Below, in pieces: positions 18,024-26,971 of a stretch of DNA of 64,000 nt. Within the stretch, counting starts at the first letter, position 1; each line of letters starts with the position of its first letter. Both the position numbers and the translations under genes were made by a program. This stretch comes from Agrococcus sp. Marseille-P2731 (lineage in GTDB: Bacteria; Actinomycetota; Actinomycetes; Actinomycetales; Microbacteriaceae). The notes under the pieces were generated by a model, which saw only the letters and a list, made by a program, of their open reading frames with translations, made no database searches and was not told the DNA's origin. The stretch covers positions 821,659 through 885,658 of the forward strand of contig NZ_FPEG01000002.1 in the NCBI RefSeq assembly GCF_900117395.1, written 5' to 3'.

Positions 18024-18706
18024 GATCAGAGCTGTTCGCTGAGGCGAATCAGGAGCGCCAGTCGACCGAGCGCTGGGTGAAGCAGTCGAGCAAGATGCTC
18101 CGCATCAACGTCTCCGGCGGTCGCGACGTGCTCTCCGCCAAGGGTGCGATGGTCGCCTATCAGGGACAGATCGAGTTCCAGCACGAGGGCGCCGGCGCCG
18201 GCCGCATGCTGAAGAAGCTCGTCACGGGCGAGGGCACGTCCCTGATGCGGATGCGCGGTGAGGGCGAGGTGTTCGTCGCGCGCGACGCGGCGAACGTGTT
18301 CACCGTGCAACTCGAGGAGGAGGGGCTGTCGGTCAACGGGAAGAACCTGCTCGCCTTCGACCCCGAGCTGCAGTGGGACATCAAGATGCTGCGCAGCGGC
18401 AACATCATGGCCGGCGGGCTCTTCAACGTCGAGGTCGGGGGCACCGGCACGGTCGGCATCTCGTGCGAGGGGCAGCCGCTGCTGCTCGACTGCTCGCGGC
18501 AGCCGACCTTCGTCGACCCGAACGCGGCCGTGTGCTGGTCGTCGAGCCTCAGCCCCTCGGTCGTGAACAGCATGAACATGCGCTCGATGCTGCGCGGCGG
18601 CTCCGGCGAGGCGTTCCAGCTCGCGTTCCACGGCCCGGGCTTCGTGGTGGTGCAGCCCAGCGAGGGCCGCCCGGAGCTGTCGGGCGCGAACGGCGGCAGC
18701 CGGTAG
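18020..18706 (+). CDS. AIM24/TerB-associated family protein
   Basis: 228 aa beta-rich protein of the AIM24 family (DUF124). Features are LRINVSGGRDVLSAKGAMVAYQG near the start, a central VFLARD-like FVARDA and GGLFNVEVGGTGTVGISCEGQP in the second half. Function is unknown in bacteria; the yeast homologue is mitochondrial. There is no signal peptide or membrane helix. Its ATG overlaps the stop of the thiamine-binding gene (ATGA). A strong hairpin terminator follows. Confidence 0.85.
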   Translation: MRSELFAEANQERQSTERWVKQSSKMLRINVSGGRDVLSAKGAMVAYQGQIEFQHEGAGAGRMLKKLVTGEGTSLMRMRGEGEVFVARDAANVFTVQLEEEGLSVNGKNLLAFDPELQWDIKMLRSGNIMAGGLFNVEVGGTGTVGISCEGQPLLLDCSRQPTFVDPNAAVCWSSSLSPSVVNSMNMRSMLRGGSGEAFQLAFHGPGFVVVQPSEGRPELSGANGGSR

Positions 18707-18737
18707 GCCCGCCTCCGGCCTGCTTGGCCGGAGATGC

Positions 18738-18767
18738 AGAAGAGGCGCCCTCTCGGGCGCCTCTTCT
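18738..18767 (+). terminator. Intrinsic terminator after AIM24 gene
   Basis: Perfect 13-bp stem (AGAAGAGGCGCCC, 18738-18750; complement 18755-18767) with loop TCTC, 31 nt after the stop. It could also act leftward on transcripts reading through the tRNA. Confidence 0.85.
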
Positions 18768-18793
18768 GTGTGCCGCAGTTCGCGGACTTCTTG

Positions 18794-18867
18794 TTGCGGG
18801 GACAGGATTTGAACCTGCGACCTCCGGGTTATGAGCCCGGCGAGCTACCGAGCTGCTCCACCCCGCG
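18794..18867 (-). tRNA. Initiator tRNA-fMet (CAT)
   Basis: 74-nt cloverleaf on the minus strand. The anticodon loop is CTCATAA with CCGGG/CCCGG as the anticodon stem, so the three consecutive G:C pairs next to the loop mark an initiator. The first base is C opposite A72, the unpaired 1:72 position needed for formylation. The T-loop reads GTTCAAATC. The 3' CCA is not encoded (ACAAG follows). It lies alone between the AIM24 terminator and the UPF0182 gene. Confidence 0.95.
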
Positions 18868-18913
18868 GCACAAGAAGAGACGTTACCAGTCCTCGCGCCG
18901 CGGGGCAAATCCG

Positions 18914-21889
18914 CTAGGGCGCCGTGGTCTCCTGCGGCTCCTCAGAGGCCTCCGGAGCGGCAGGATCCTCGGGTGCCGGGGTCTCGCCCGTCTCCCCCTG
19001 GATCTGCGCGGAGAGCTCGAGCGCCTCGGCGAGCGCCGCCGTGAGCCGCTCGTCGGCCTCCGCCGCCGCGACCAGGTCGTTCTCGGCGTACGCGGCCTGG
19101 CGCTCCTGGAGCGCCGCGCCAGCGGCCTCCACCGCGGCGTCGAGCTGCGCCTGCAGGCTGCCCTCGGGCGCGGGCTCCTCGCCGGGCTCCTCGCCCTCCT
19201 CGCCAGGAGCGGCGGGGTCGACGCCCGAGTCGCCCGCCTCCGCGCCGGAGTCGCCGCCGAAGAGCGCGTCGAGCGCTTCGTCCAGGGTGTCCTCGAAGGC
19301 GATGTCGTCACCGAAGGCCACGAGGATCTTGCGGAGCACCGGGAACGATGTCGCACCCGTGGACTGCAGGTAGACCGGCTGCACGTAGAGCAGGCCGCCG
19401 CCGACCGGCAGCGTCAGGAGGTTGCCGTTGATGACCTCGGAAGCGCCCTGGCGCAGCAGGTTGAGCTGCTGCGAGACCGCGTCGTCGGTGTCGAAGGTGT
19501 TCTGCACCTGACCCGGCCCCGGGATCGATCTGTCCTTCGGCAGCATCTGCAGCGTCAGCTGCCCATAGCTGTCCGCGACCTCGCCAGCGGTGCCGCCGGC
19601 GTCGGCGTTGACCGACAGGTAGCCGTAGAGCACGTTGCGGCCGTCCCTCGGGATGAAGGTCGAGTACAGCGTGAACGCCGGGTCCTGCCCGTCGACCGAC
19701 ATGGTGAGGTAGAACGGCGGCTGCAGCGGAGACGTCGTCTCCGCGGAGCCCTCGGTCGGGTCGTTCGGCGTCGCCCACTGGTCGTCGCCCGAGAAGAAGG
19801 TCCCCGGGTTCGTCACGTGGTAGTCGCCGAGGATCGAGCGCTGCAGCTTGAACATGTCGGCCGGGTAGCGCACGTGGCTCATGAGCTCGCCCGACATCTC
19901 GCTGATCGGCCTGATCGTGCCGGGGTAGATCTCGTTCCACGCCTGCAGGATCGGGTCCTCCGCATCCCACGCGTAGAGCGTGACGGAGCCGTCGTAGGCG
20001 TTCACGACCGCCTTGACGGAGTTGCGCACGTAGTTGATGACGTCGCCGATGGGCGGCGTCTGGTTGGTCGAGTCTGCGATCGCCTGCTGCACCGAGCGGT
20101 GCGACGAGTAGGGGTAGCTCGACGCGGTCGTCATGCCGTCGACGATCCAGACGAGCTCCTCGTCCACGATCGCCGGGTAGGTGTCGCTGTCGAGCGTCAG
20201 CCACGGCGCGACCTCTGCCACGCGCTGGAGCGGGTCGCGGTCGTAGAGGATCTGGGACTCGTCGGTGACGGCATCCGAGAGCACGATCTGCTCGGACTGG
20301 AACTTCAGCGCGTAGACGAGCCGGTTGAAGATGTTGTCGAGCCTCGGCCCGCCCTCGCCCGCGAAGGTGGTCTCGGCGTTGCCGCTCCCCTCCTCGCTCG
20401 AGCGCGGGTAGTCGAGCTCGAGGTTGCCGGGCGCGCCGACGATCGAGTAGTCGGGCATCGACTCGCCGAAGTAGACGCGCGGCTCGTAGTCGCCGAGGGC
20501 ACCCGTGGTCGGGATGCCTGCCTGCATGAAGACCGGCTGCCCCTCGGGCCCGCGCTGGTTGCCGTAGGCCGCCACGACGCCGTAGCCGTGCGTGTAGACG
20601 ATGTGGCGGTTGTACCAGCTGTCCTCGTCCAGGCCGGAGAGGTCGAGCTCGCGCACCGCGATGACCGTGTCCTGCGTCTGCCCGTCGATCTCGTAGCGGT
20701 CGACGTCGAGCTGGTCGCGGAAGCCGTAGTACTGGCGGTACTCCTGCAGGTTCGCGAACGCGTCCGTGACGAGCGCGGGGTCGATGATGCGGATGTTCGC
20801 GGTCGTCTCCGCGTCCTCCCGCAGCGCTCCGGGCTCAGCGTCCGTGCGCGCATCCGACGCCGTCTCGACCATCTCGTCGACGCCCCACGCGGAGCGGGTG
20901 GCGTCGATGTTGCGCTGGATGTACTCGGCCTCAAGGGTCCTGGCGCTCGGGTCGACGTTGAAGCGCTGCATGATCGCCGGGTAGGCGACGCCGACGACGA
21001 GCGAGGCCGCGATCAGCAGGCCGGTGCCGACGATCGCGATGCGCCAGCGGCCGATGATCGCCGTGACGATGAAGAAGAGCGCGACGACGCCCGCGATGCC
21101 GGCGAGGATCTGCGCGCCGGGGATCGCGGCGTTGACCTCGGTCCAGCCGGCGCCGGTCGCCAGGAAGCCCTGCGACGTCTGCGCGAGCGAGGCGTACTGG
21201 CCGAGCCAGATCGAGACGCCGAGCACGAGCATGTAGAGCGCGCCGATGACGGCGAGCTGGATGCGCGCGGAGCGCGAGATGCGCACCTCGCGGCCCGTCA
21301 CGCGGATGGCGCCGTAGAGGTAGGCGGTCGCGAGGGTCGCGGCGCCGCAGATGAAGAGCACTGCGAGCGCGAAGCCGACGATCTGCTGGTAGAAGGGCAG
21401 CTCGAAGATGTAGAAGCCCACGTCGAGGCCGAACTGCGGGTCGACCTCACCGAACGGGCGGCGGTGCAGCCACAGCTGCGCGGTCTCCCACTGCGAGGCG
21501 GCTGCGACGCCCGAGAAGAGGCCGAGAGCGACGGGCGCAGCCCACATGACGAGCTTGCGCAGCGGCTCGACGAGCTCCTGGTAGCGGTCGAGCTGCGAGT
21601 TGAGCTGGGCGTAGACCGGGCGCGAGCGGAAGGCGATCTGCACCGCGAGCGCGAGCGGCACGGCCATCGCGACGAAGCCGATCGCGAACATCGTGGCGAT
21701 CGACAGCCAGCGCGTCTGGAGCACCTGCACGAAGCCCAGCTGGTCGAACCAGAGGACATCGGCATAGAAGCCCGAGAACAGCACGAAGGCGCCGATGATG
21801 GCGGCCACGATCAGGACGGTGATCAGCAGCGGCGACGGCCGCTGCCTCCCGGTGGTCGCTGCGGTGGGTCGTTCGGCGTTGGCAGACAC
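18914..21889 (-). CDS. UPF0182 family large membrane protein
   Basis: 991 aa, the usual length for UPF0182 (COG1615). Seven membrane helices fill the first 300 residues, beginning LLITVLIVAAIIGAFVLFSG and DVLWFDQLGF. A large extracytoplasmic domain follows (about 310-890). The last 100 residues are acidic, rich in Glu, Ala and Pro. Function is unknown; the family is widespread in actinobacteria and cyanobacteria. The GTG at 21889 has GGAG 8 nt upstream, with a TACGAT -10 at 21927-21932, so it has a real leader. Confidence 0.93.
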   Translation of the reverse strand: MSANAERPTAATTGRQRPSPLLITVLIVAAIIGAFVLFSGFYADVLWFDQLGFVQVLQTRWLSIATMFAIGFVAMAVPLALAVQIAFRSRPVYAQLNSQLDRYQELVEPLRKLVMWAAPVALGLFSGVAAASQWETAQLWLHRRPFGEVDPQFGLDVGFYIFELPFYQQIVGFALAVLFICGAATLATAYLYGAIRVTGREVRISRSARIQLAVIGALYMLVLGVSIWLGQYASLAQTSQGFLATGAGWTEVNAAIPGAQILAGIAGVVALFFIVTAIIGRWRIAIVGTGLLIAASLVVGVAYPAIMQRFNVDPSARTLEAEYIQRNIDATRSAWGVDEMVETASDARTDAEPGALREDAETTANIRIIDPALVTDAFANLQEYRQYYGFRDQLDVDRYEIDGQTQDTVIAVRELDLSGLDEDSWYNRHIVYTHGYGVVAAYGNQRGPEGQPVFMQAGIPTTGALGDYEPRVYFGESMPDYSIVGAPGNLELDYPRSSEEGSGNAETTFAGEGGPRLDNIFNRLVYALKFQSEQIVLSDAVTDESQILYDRDPLQRVAEVAPWLTLDSDTYPAIVDEELVWIVDGMTTASSYPYSSHRSVQQAIADSTNQTPPIGDVINYVRNSVKAVVNAYDGSVTLYAWDAEDPILQAWNEIYPGTIRPISEMSGELMSHVRYPADMFKLQRSILGDYHVTNPGTFFSGDDQWATPNDPTEGSAETTSPLQPPFYLTMSVDGQDPAFTLYSTFIPRDGRNVLYGYLSVNADAGGTAGEVADSYGQLTLQMLPKDRSIPGPGQVQNTFDTDDAVSQQLNLLRQGASEVINGNLLTLPVGGGLLYVQPVYLQSTGATSFPVLRKILVAFGDDIAFEDTLDEALDALFGGDSGAEAGDSGVDPAAPGEEGEEPGEEPAPEGSLQAQLDAAVEAAGAALQERQAAYAENDLVAAAEADERLTAALAEALELSAQIQGETGETPAPEDPAAPEASEEPQETTAP

Positions 21890-21942
21890 GTCGTAGGGCT
21901 CCAGAGCTCAGTGTGGCGGTCGGCCCATCGTATCTGCCGAGG

Positions 21943-23079
21943 CTATGAGTCTTCGCCGCTGCCGCAGGTGGGCAGACCGGAGGTGTCCTCGTTCATCGCC
22001 ACCGTCTCGATCGCCGTGATCGCGTCGTCGAGCGTGTCGACCGCGAACACCGTCAGCCCCGCAGGGATGCGGCCGCTGACCTCGCCGCAGTTCTCCACCG
22101 GCGCGAGGAAGTGCGTCGCGCCGGCCTCGACCGCCCCGTGCAGCTTCTGCACGATGCCGCCGATGGGGCCGACGTCACCGAGCGCCGAGATCGTGCCGGT
22201 TCCGGCCCAGCTCGTGCCGGCGGTCATGGCTCCAGGGGTCAGCTCGTCGACGATGCCGAGCGCGAACATCATGCCGGCGCTGGGGCCGCCGACGTTCGGC
22301 AGCTGGATGTCGACCTCGAAGGGGAAGGTGAACTCGTTCGAGGGGTAGATGCCGACGAGGCGCTGGTCGCCCTCGACGAGCGGCGTCACCTCGACCGTCA
22401 TCGGCTCGCCGTCGCGCTCGATGTCGAAGGTCGACGGCCCGTCGACCGAGGCGATGGCCTCCCGGATCGAGAAGACGTCGTAGGCGGCCTGCCCGTTGAC
22501 GCGCAGGATGCGGTCGTCCTCCTCCAGGATGCCGACGGCGGGCGCATCGGGGATCACCCCGGCGACGCGCACGTCGCTCACGACCTCGTGGCCCTCGTGC
22601 AGCAGCGCTGCCGCGACGGCTGCCTGCTGCGAGTTCTGCATCTCGATGCGGCCCGCCTCGTTCGAGTCCTCGACAGAGACGTCGTCGGGGAACGCCGAGT
22701 CCATCGGGATGATCGCGTCGGCCGGGTCGAGGTAGGCCTGCGCGACGTCGATCCAGCGCAGCGGGCGCTGCGGGTTGCCGTACCAGGCGATCGTGAGCAG
22801 GTGGAGCTCGCCCTCCGTGGGGAAGGTCTCCGCGCCCTCGATCGAGATCAGCGGTCCCGCATCGGTCGTGCCGAGCGTGTCGTAGGTCGGCCCCGGCACC
22901 TCGACGACGTAGGGCGAGGGCACGAACGCGAGCGCGAGCGAGGCGAGCGCCGTGGCCGTGAGCGCGCCCCAGCCGGCACGGCGGAGTCGCCGCGGCCGGA
23001 CATCCGGGAAGCGCCGGTGTGGCGGGTGTTCGCGGACGGCGGAGGGCGGGATGGACGGATTCCCGGCTGGTGAAGACAT
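21943..23079 (-). CDS. PDZ and Lon-like S16 protease (YlbL type)
   Basis: 378 aa. One N-terminal membrane helix (LTATALASLALAFVPSPYVVEVPGPTYDTLG region) is followed by a PDZ domain (AVGILEEDDRILRVNG) and a C-terminal Lon-like S16 protease domain. The catalytic serine is in GGPSAGMMFAL and the lysine in GGIVQKLHGA. This is the membrane-anchored YlbL family; in Bacillus YlbL is one of the proteases that clear a cell-division inhibitor. The ATG is at 23079, 20 nt from the divergent zincin gene, with overlapping promoters. Confidence 0.9.
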   Translation of the reverse strand: MSSPAGNPSIPPSAVREHPPHRRFPDVRPRRLRRAGWGALTATALASLALAFVPSPYVVEVPGPTYDTLGTTDAGPLISIEGAETFPTEGELHLLTIAWYGNPQRPLRWIDVAQAYLDPADAIIPMDSAFPDDVSVEDSNEAGRIEMQNSQQAAVAAALLHEGHEVVSDVRVAGVIPDAPAVGILEEDDRILRVNGQAAYDVFSIREAIASVDGPSTFDIERDGEPMTVEVTPLVEGDQRLVGIYPSNEFTFPFEVDIQLPNVGGPSAGMMFALGIVDELTPGAMTAGTSWAGTGTISALGDVGPIGGIVQKLHGAVEAGATHFLAPVENCGEVSGRIPAGLTVFAVDTLDDAITAIETVAMNEDTSGLPTCGSGEDS

Positions 23080-23087
23080 GCTGCGGA

Positions 23088-23094
23088 TAGCGTA
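23088..23094. promoter_or_regulatory. Overlapping divergent -10 boxes (ylbL / zincin)
   Basis: On the plus strand TAGCGT (23088-23093) lies 6 nt before the ATG at 23100. On the minus strand TACGCT (23094-23089) lies 9 nt before the ATG at 23079. The two hexamers share five bases, so one AT-rich spot probably serves both genes. Confidence 0.55.
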
Positions 23095-23099
23095 GTCGC

Positions 23100-24488
23100 A
23101 TGCCTGAGGACTCCGAAGATCGGCGCCCCGAGGACGAGCTGCGCGAGATGCTGCAGCAGTTCCTCTCCGGTGATGGCCCCATCGACCCATCCCGCCTCGC
23201 GGGAGCCGCCGGGATGCCCTCCGACCCGGCCCAGCTGCAGGCCCTGATGGCGCAGCTGCAGGCCGCGCTCGCGCGCAGCGAGGACGGCATCGACTGGTCG
23301 GCCGCAGCGCGGCAGGCGGGTGCTGTCGTGCAGCGCGACCCCGGTTCGGTGACGACGGCCGAGCGCGATGCCGTCCAGCAGGCGGCTGACCTCGCCGCCA
23401 TGTGGCTCAGCGAGACGACCGAGATCGGCGCGGCGACACCCATCACCATGATGTCGCGGCAGCAGTGGGTCGACGCGACCCTGCCCGTCTGGCAGGAGAT
23501 GAGCGAGCCGGTCGCCAGCAGCATCGCGGACGCGCTCACCCGGGCCATGCAGGAGCACGCTCCTGAGGAGGCGCAGGCCATGCTCGCCGGCGCCGAGAAG
23601 ATCCTCCGGAACGTCGGCGGCACGATGTTCGCGATGCAGCTCGGCAACGTCGTCGGTCAGCTGGCGGGCGAGACGGTCGCCGGCGGCGACTTCGGCTTCC
23701 CGCTGCTCGAGAGCACCGCGGCGCTGCTGCCGGTGAACCTGCGCTCTGTGGCGGAGGGGCTCGAGATCCCCGACGACCAGGTGCGCATCTGGATGGCTGC
23801 GCGCGAACTCGCCCACGCCCGGCTCTTCCACCACGCGCGCTGGCTGCGCCTGCACGTGCTCTCCGCGGTGCGCGAGTACGCCGAGGGCATCAGCATCGAC
23901 GTCGAGCGCCTCGAGGAGCTCGCGGAGTCCTTCGACCCGACGAACCCCGACGAGCTGCGCGAGGCGCTCTCGAGCGGTGCGCTCATCCCGCCGAAGACGC
24001 AGGAGCAGCTCGAGGCGTTGGCCCGGCTCGAGACGACGATCGCCCTCATCGACGGGTGGGTCGACGCCGTCACGGAGGCGGCGACCGCCCGCCTGCCGAA
24101 GCGCGATGCGATCGCCGAGTCGGTGCGCCGCAAGCGCGCCACCGGCGGTCCGGCGGAGAAGGCCTTCGGCACGCTCGTCGGTCTCGAGATCCGGCCTCGA
24201 CGCCTGCGCGAGGCGGCGGCGTTCTGGCGCACGGTCACGGATGCGGTGGGCGCCGAGGTGCGCGACTCTCTGTGGGACCAGCCCGACCTGATGCCGGGCT
24301 CGGACGACATCGACGACCCGTCGCGCGTCATCGCGCGGCTGCAGGGTGCGGGAGAGCTGGACGAGATGGACCTCGCCCTGCAGGAGCTGCTCGACGACGC
24401 CGAGCGCGAGTCGGGCGAGGGCGGCACCGCCGCGGGCGACGCAGAGGACCAAGGCTCCTCCGACGACGACGACCCGAAGCCCGTCTAG
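23100..24488 (+). CDS. Zincin-like metalloprotease family protein (DUF2342)
   Basis: 462 aa, matching the actinobacterial DUF2342/'zincin_2' family, which is often called a zinc-dependent metalloprotease or F420-biosynthesis-associated protein. At the place of the HExxH helix the sequence reads RELAHAR: the second histidine is kept but the first is arginine, so peptidase activity is doubtful. Other parts fit the family: an N-terminal Pro/Gln-rich helical region, GNVVGQLAGE, and a C-terminal acidic tail after the LWDQPDLMP segment. It is leaderless by its -10 box. Confidence 0.8.
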   Translation: MPEDSEDRRPEDELREMLQQFLSGDGPIDPSRLAGAAGMPSDPAQLQALMAQLQAALARSEDGIDWSAAARQAGAVVQRDPGSVTTAERDAVQQAADLAAMWLSETTEIGAATPITMMSRQQWVDATLPVWQEMSEPVASSIADALTRAMQEHAPEEAQAMLAGAEKILRNVGGTMFAMQLGNVVGQLAGETVAGGDFGFPLLESTAALLPVNLRSVAEGLEIPDDQVRIWMAARELAHARLFHHARWLRLHVLSAVREYAEGISIDVERLEELAESFDPTNPDELREALSSGALIPPKTQEQLEALARLETTIALIDGWVDAVTEAATARLPKRDAIAESVRRKRATGGPAEKAFGTLVGLEIRPRRLREAAAFWRTVTDAVGAEVRDSLWDQPDLMPGSDDIDDPSRVIARLQGAGELDEMDLALQELLDDAERESGEGGTAAGDAEDQGSSDDDDPKPV

Positions 24489-24561
24489 CGCCGACCCGAG
24501 GAAGGCCGCAGGCTGTGGAGAGCCGGCGACGCGCTCGGCGGGGATGGCGCACCATGCGCCC

Positions 24562-25293
24562 ATGCTCCGACTCGATCCGCACCTCGCCGTCTTCCGCTCC
24601 TCCCCCGACCGCATCGCGATCGGCGCGCAGGAGCGCATCGCCGACCTCGACGCCGACGCTCCGAACCTGCGCGCGATCGCCGCGCTGACGCGCGGCGTGC
24701 TGCCGCGCGAGCTGGCGCAGCTGATCGGCGAGGAGCAGGCGCAGGCGCTGCTCGCGACGATCGACGCGGCCGTGGTCGACGAGCAGCCGCGCCTCCCCGT
24801 CGTGGTGCGCGGGCGCATCCGACTCGCCGAGCAGCTGCACCGCAGCGTGCGCGACGCCGGCCACCGCGCCGGCGAGGACGTCGTGCTGCCGGTGGCGCCC
24901 TGGCGACTGCCGGTCGGCGAGGTCGAGCGGCTGCTCGTGTCCGGGGCCGCGCACCTGCCGGTCGTCGTCGGCGACGCGTGGCTGCAGATCGGCCCCTACG
25001 TGCCTGCGGGCGGCGGATGCGCGCGCTGCGCGATCACGGGGGACGACACGCTGCTGCCTGCCCACCTCACCCCGGAGGCGAGCCCGGTCGCCGCTGCGCA
25101 GGCGGTGGCGACGGTGCTGGGCGCGCTGCGCCGCGCGAGCGAGGGTGCGCTGCCCGCGGGCTGGGGCGCGCGCATCCGGCAGCGCGACGGCGCGGTCAGC
25201 GCCCTCCGGCGGCGCCGGCCGTGCTCGCACCTCGGCGACCCCCGCCTGCCCGAGGCGGAGCGATCTCGGCCAGGAACCGCGATGGCTGCCTGA
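24562..25293 (+). CDS. TOMM cyclodehydratase (ThiF-like)-related orphan
   Basis: 243 aa, recognised only weakly. The middle holds VVVGDAWLQIGPYVPAGGGCARC, like the GPLVxPGxxxCxxC segment of the E1-like ThiF/SagC cyclodehydratase partners of azoline peptides. The C-terminal PCSH near the end recalls the terminal metal cysteines. No ATP-binding loop of an active E1 enzyme and no precursor peptide are visible nearby, so it may be a repurposed relative. I chose the ATG at 24562 (CACCAT lies 6 nt upstream); 24544 is possible. Its last 98 nt overlap the 3' end of the convergent helicase gene. Confidence 0.5.
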   Translation: MLRLDPHLAVFRSSPDRIAIGAQERIADLDADAPNLRAIAALTRGVLPRELAQLIGEEQAQALLATIDAAVVDEQPRLPVVVRGRIRLAEQLHRSVRDAGHRAGEDVVLPVAPWRLPVGEVERLLVSGAAHLPVVVGDAWLQIGPYVPAGGGCARCAITGDDTLLPAHLTPEASPVAAAQAVATVLGALRRASEGALPAGWGARIRQRDGAVSALRRRRPCSHLGDPRLPEAERSRPGTAMAA

Positions 25294-26971
25294 GCTGGTG
25301 GCCGGAGCCCTTGGCCCAGGAGAACGACAGCGTGCGCTGCGCTCGCGTGATCGCGACGTAGAGCAGTCGGCGCTCCTCGTCGATCTCGGCGAGCGTCGTG
25401 GCGTGCGAGATGGGCAGCAGCCCCTCGGCGAGCCCGCACACGTGCACGTGCCGCCACTCGAGGCCCTTCGCCGCGTGGATGGTGGCGATCGTCACTGCCG
25501 AGACGGAGGGCTCGTGCTCGGTCTGCGCGCGGCGCTGCAGGTCACGGGCGAACGCCGGCAGGTCGGTGCCGCCCACCTCCTCGGCGAGCGTGACGAGCGC
25601 GTGCAGCGCATCCCACTGCGCGCGCTCCTCGCCGTGTGTCTCTGGCGGCTGGGCGCGGTAGCCGAGCCCCATCACGATGTCGGTGACGGCCTGGAACACG
25701 GGGCGATCGTCTGCGGGCGCGCTGCGCAGCATCATCACTGCCCGCTTGACCACCGGGATCTCGAAGAACCGCTGCGAGCCTCGCACCGTCGACGACAGGC
25801 CGACGCTCGCGAGCGCCTGCTCGATGAGTCCCGACTGCGCGTGGAAGCGGATGAGCACGGCGATCTCGCCCGCGTCCGCACCGGCATCCACCTGGGCCCG
25901 GCACGCGGCGGCGATCGCGGCCGCCTCTGCGGAGTCGTTGGCATGCACACCGAGGCTCGGCTCGCGGCCCGCCTCGCCGGAGGCTGCGGAGAGCGTGAGG
26001 GCGTCGCGACCGCGCATGAGCCGGTTCGCGCAGCCGACCACCGCGGCGGTCGACCGGTAGGAGCGCTCGAGGCGCACGACCTCGGCATCGGGGTGGTCGT
26101 GGACGAAGCGGCTCAGGCTCGCCGCGTCGGCGCCCGCGAAGGAGTAGATCGTCTGGCTCGGGTCACCGACGACGCAGATGTCGCGGCGGTCGCCCAGCCA
26201 GGCGGCGAGCACGCGCTGCTGCATCGGCGAGACGTCCTGATACTCGTCGACCGTGAAGTGGCGATAGCGCGAGCGCACCTCGTCGGCGACCACGGGCTCG
26301 CGCTCGATCATGCCCGCCGTGGCGAGCAGCACGTCCTCGAAGTCGATCTGGCGACGCTCGTCCTTCACCCGCTCGTAGGCCATGTGCAGGTCGATCATGG
26401 CCTCCGGCGCGATGCCGGTGGGCAGTGGGCGGATGCGCGCCTGCACCGCGTAGTCCTCGATGGTCATCGCCTGCGACTTGCGCCACTCGACCTCGCCCGC
26501 GGCGTCGCGCAGCTGCGCGGTGGGCAGCCGCAGCCGCAGCTGCGCGGCGGCATCGGCCAGCGTCGAGGCCTTCTGCGGCAGCAGGGCCGGCATGCGCGAA
26601 CCCGTGATGCGCGGCCAGAAGTGCGAGAGCTGCGCGAGCGCTGCAGCGTGGAAGGTGCGGGCCTGGACCCCGCCGGCGCCGAGGCGCGCGAGCCGCGTGC
26701 GCATCTCCCCCGCCGCCCGGGCGGTGAAGGTGAGCGCGAGCGAGGCGTGCTCCGCCTGCTCGCCGGTGGCGACCGCGTAGGCGATCCGGTGCGTGATCGC
26801 TCGCGTCTTTCCCGTTCCCGCGCCAGCGAGGATCGCCACCGGGCCGCCGAGCGTCGTCGCGGCCAGTCGCTGCTGCTCGTCCAAACCCGCGAGGATGCGG
26901 TCGGCGTCGGTGACCTCGCCGGCCGGGAGCTCCGCTGCCGGCGCGGCATCGGACGGCACGGCCTCGCTCAC
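25196..26971 (-). CDS. UvrD2-like superfamily 1 DNA helicase
   Basis: 591 aa ATP-dependent 3'-5' DNA helicase. Motifs in order are Walker A (AGAGTGKTRA), TFTARAA (Ia), DEYQDVSPMQ (II), VVGDPSQTIYSFAGAD (III), LERSYRS (IV), TIHAAKGLEW (V) and LLYVAITRAQ (VI). It resembles mycobacterial UvrD2 but stops about 25 residues after motif VI, so the HRDC and C-terminal domains are absent. The GTG at 26971 overlaps the stop of the Nudix gene (GTGA), which ties the two together. Likely roles are repair and replication-fork upkeep. Confidence 0.88.
   Translation of the reverse strand: MSEAVPSDAAPAAELPAGEVTDADRILAGLDEQQRLAATTLGGPVAILAGAGTGKTRAITHRIAYAVATGEQAEHASLALTFTARAAGEMRTRLARLGAGGVQARTFHAAALAQLSHFWPRITGSRMPALLPQKASTLADAAAQLRLRLPTAQLRDAAGEVEWRKSQAMTIEDYAVQARIRPLPTGIAPEAMIDLHMAYERVKDERRQIDFEDVLLATAGMIEREPVVADEVRSRYRHFTVDEYQDVSPMQQRVLAAWLGDRRDICVVGDPSQTIYSFAGADAASLSRFVHDHPDAEVVRLERSYRSTAAVVGCANRLMRGRDALTLSAASGEAGREPSLGVHANDSAEAAAIAAACRAQVDAGADAGEIAVLIRFHAQSGLIEQALASVGLSSTVRGSQRFFEIPVVKRAVMMLRSAPADDRPVFQAVTDIVMGLGYRAQPPETHGEERAQWDALHALVTLAEEVGGTDLPAFARDLQRRAQTEHEPSVSAVTIATIHAAKGLEWRHVHVCGLAEGLLPISHATTLAEIDEERRLLYVAITRAQRTLSFSWAKGSGHQLRQPSRFLAEIAPPRAGGGRRGASTAGAAGGR

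Noticed and set aside
18734..22348. Open frame of 1204 codons on the plus strand
   Set aside because: It is antisense to the UPF0182 gene and crosses the tRNA; its composition is the Arg/Val/Asp-rich pattern of a high-GC shadow frame.
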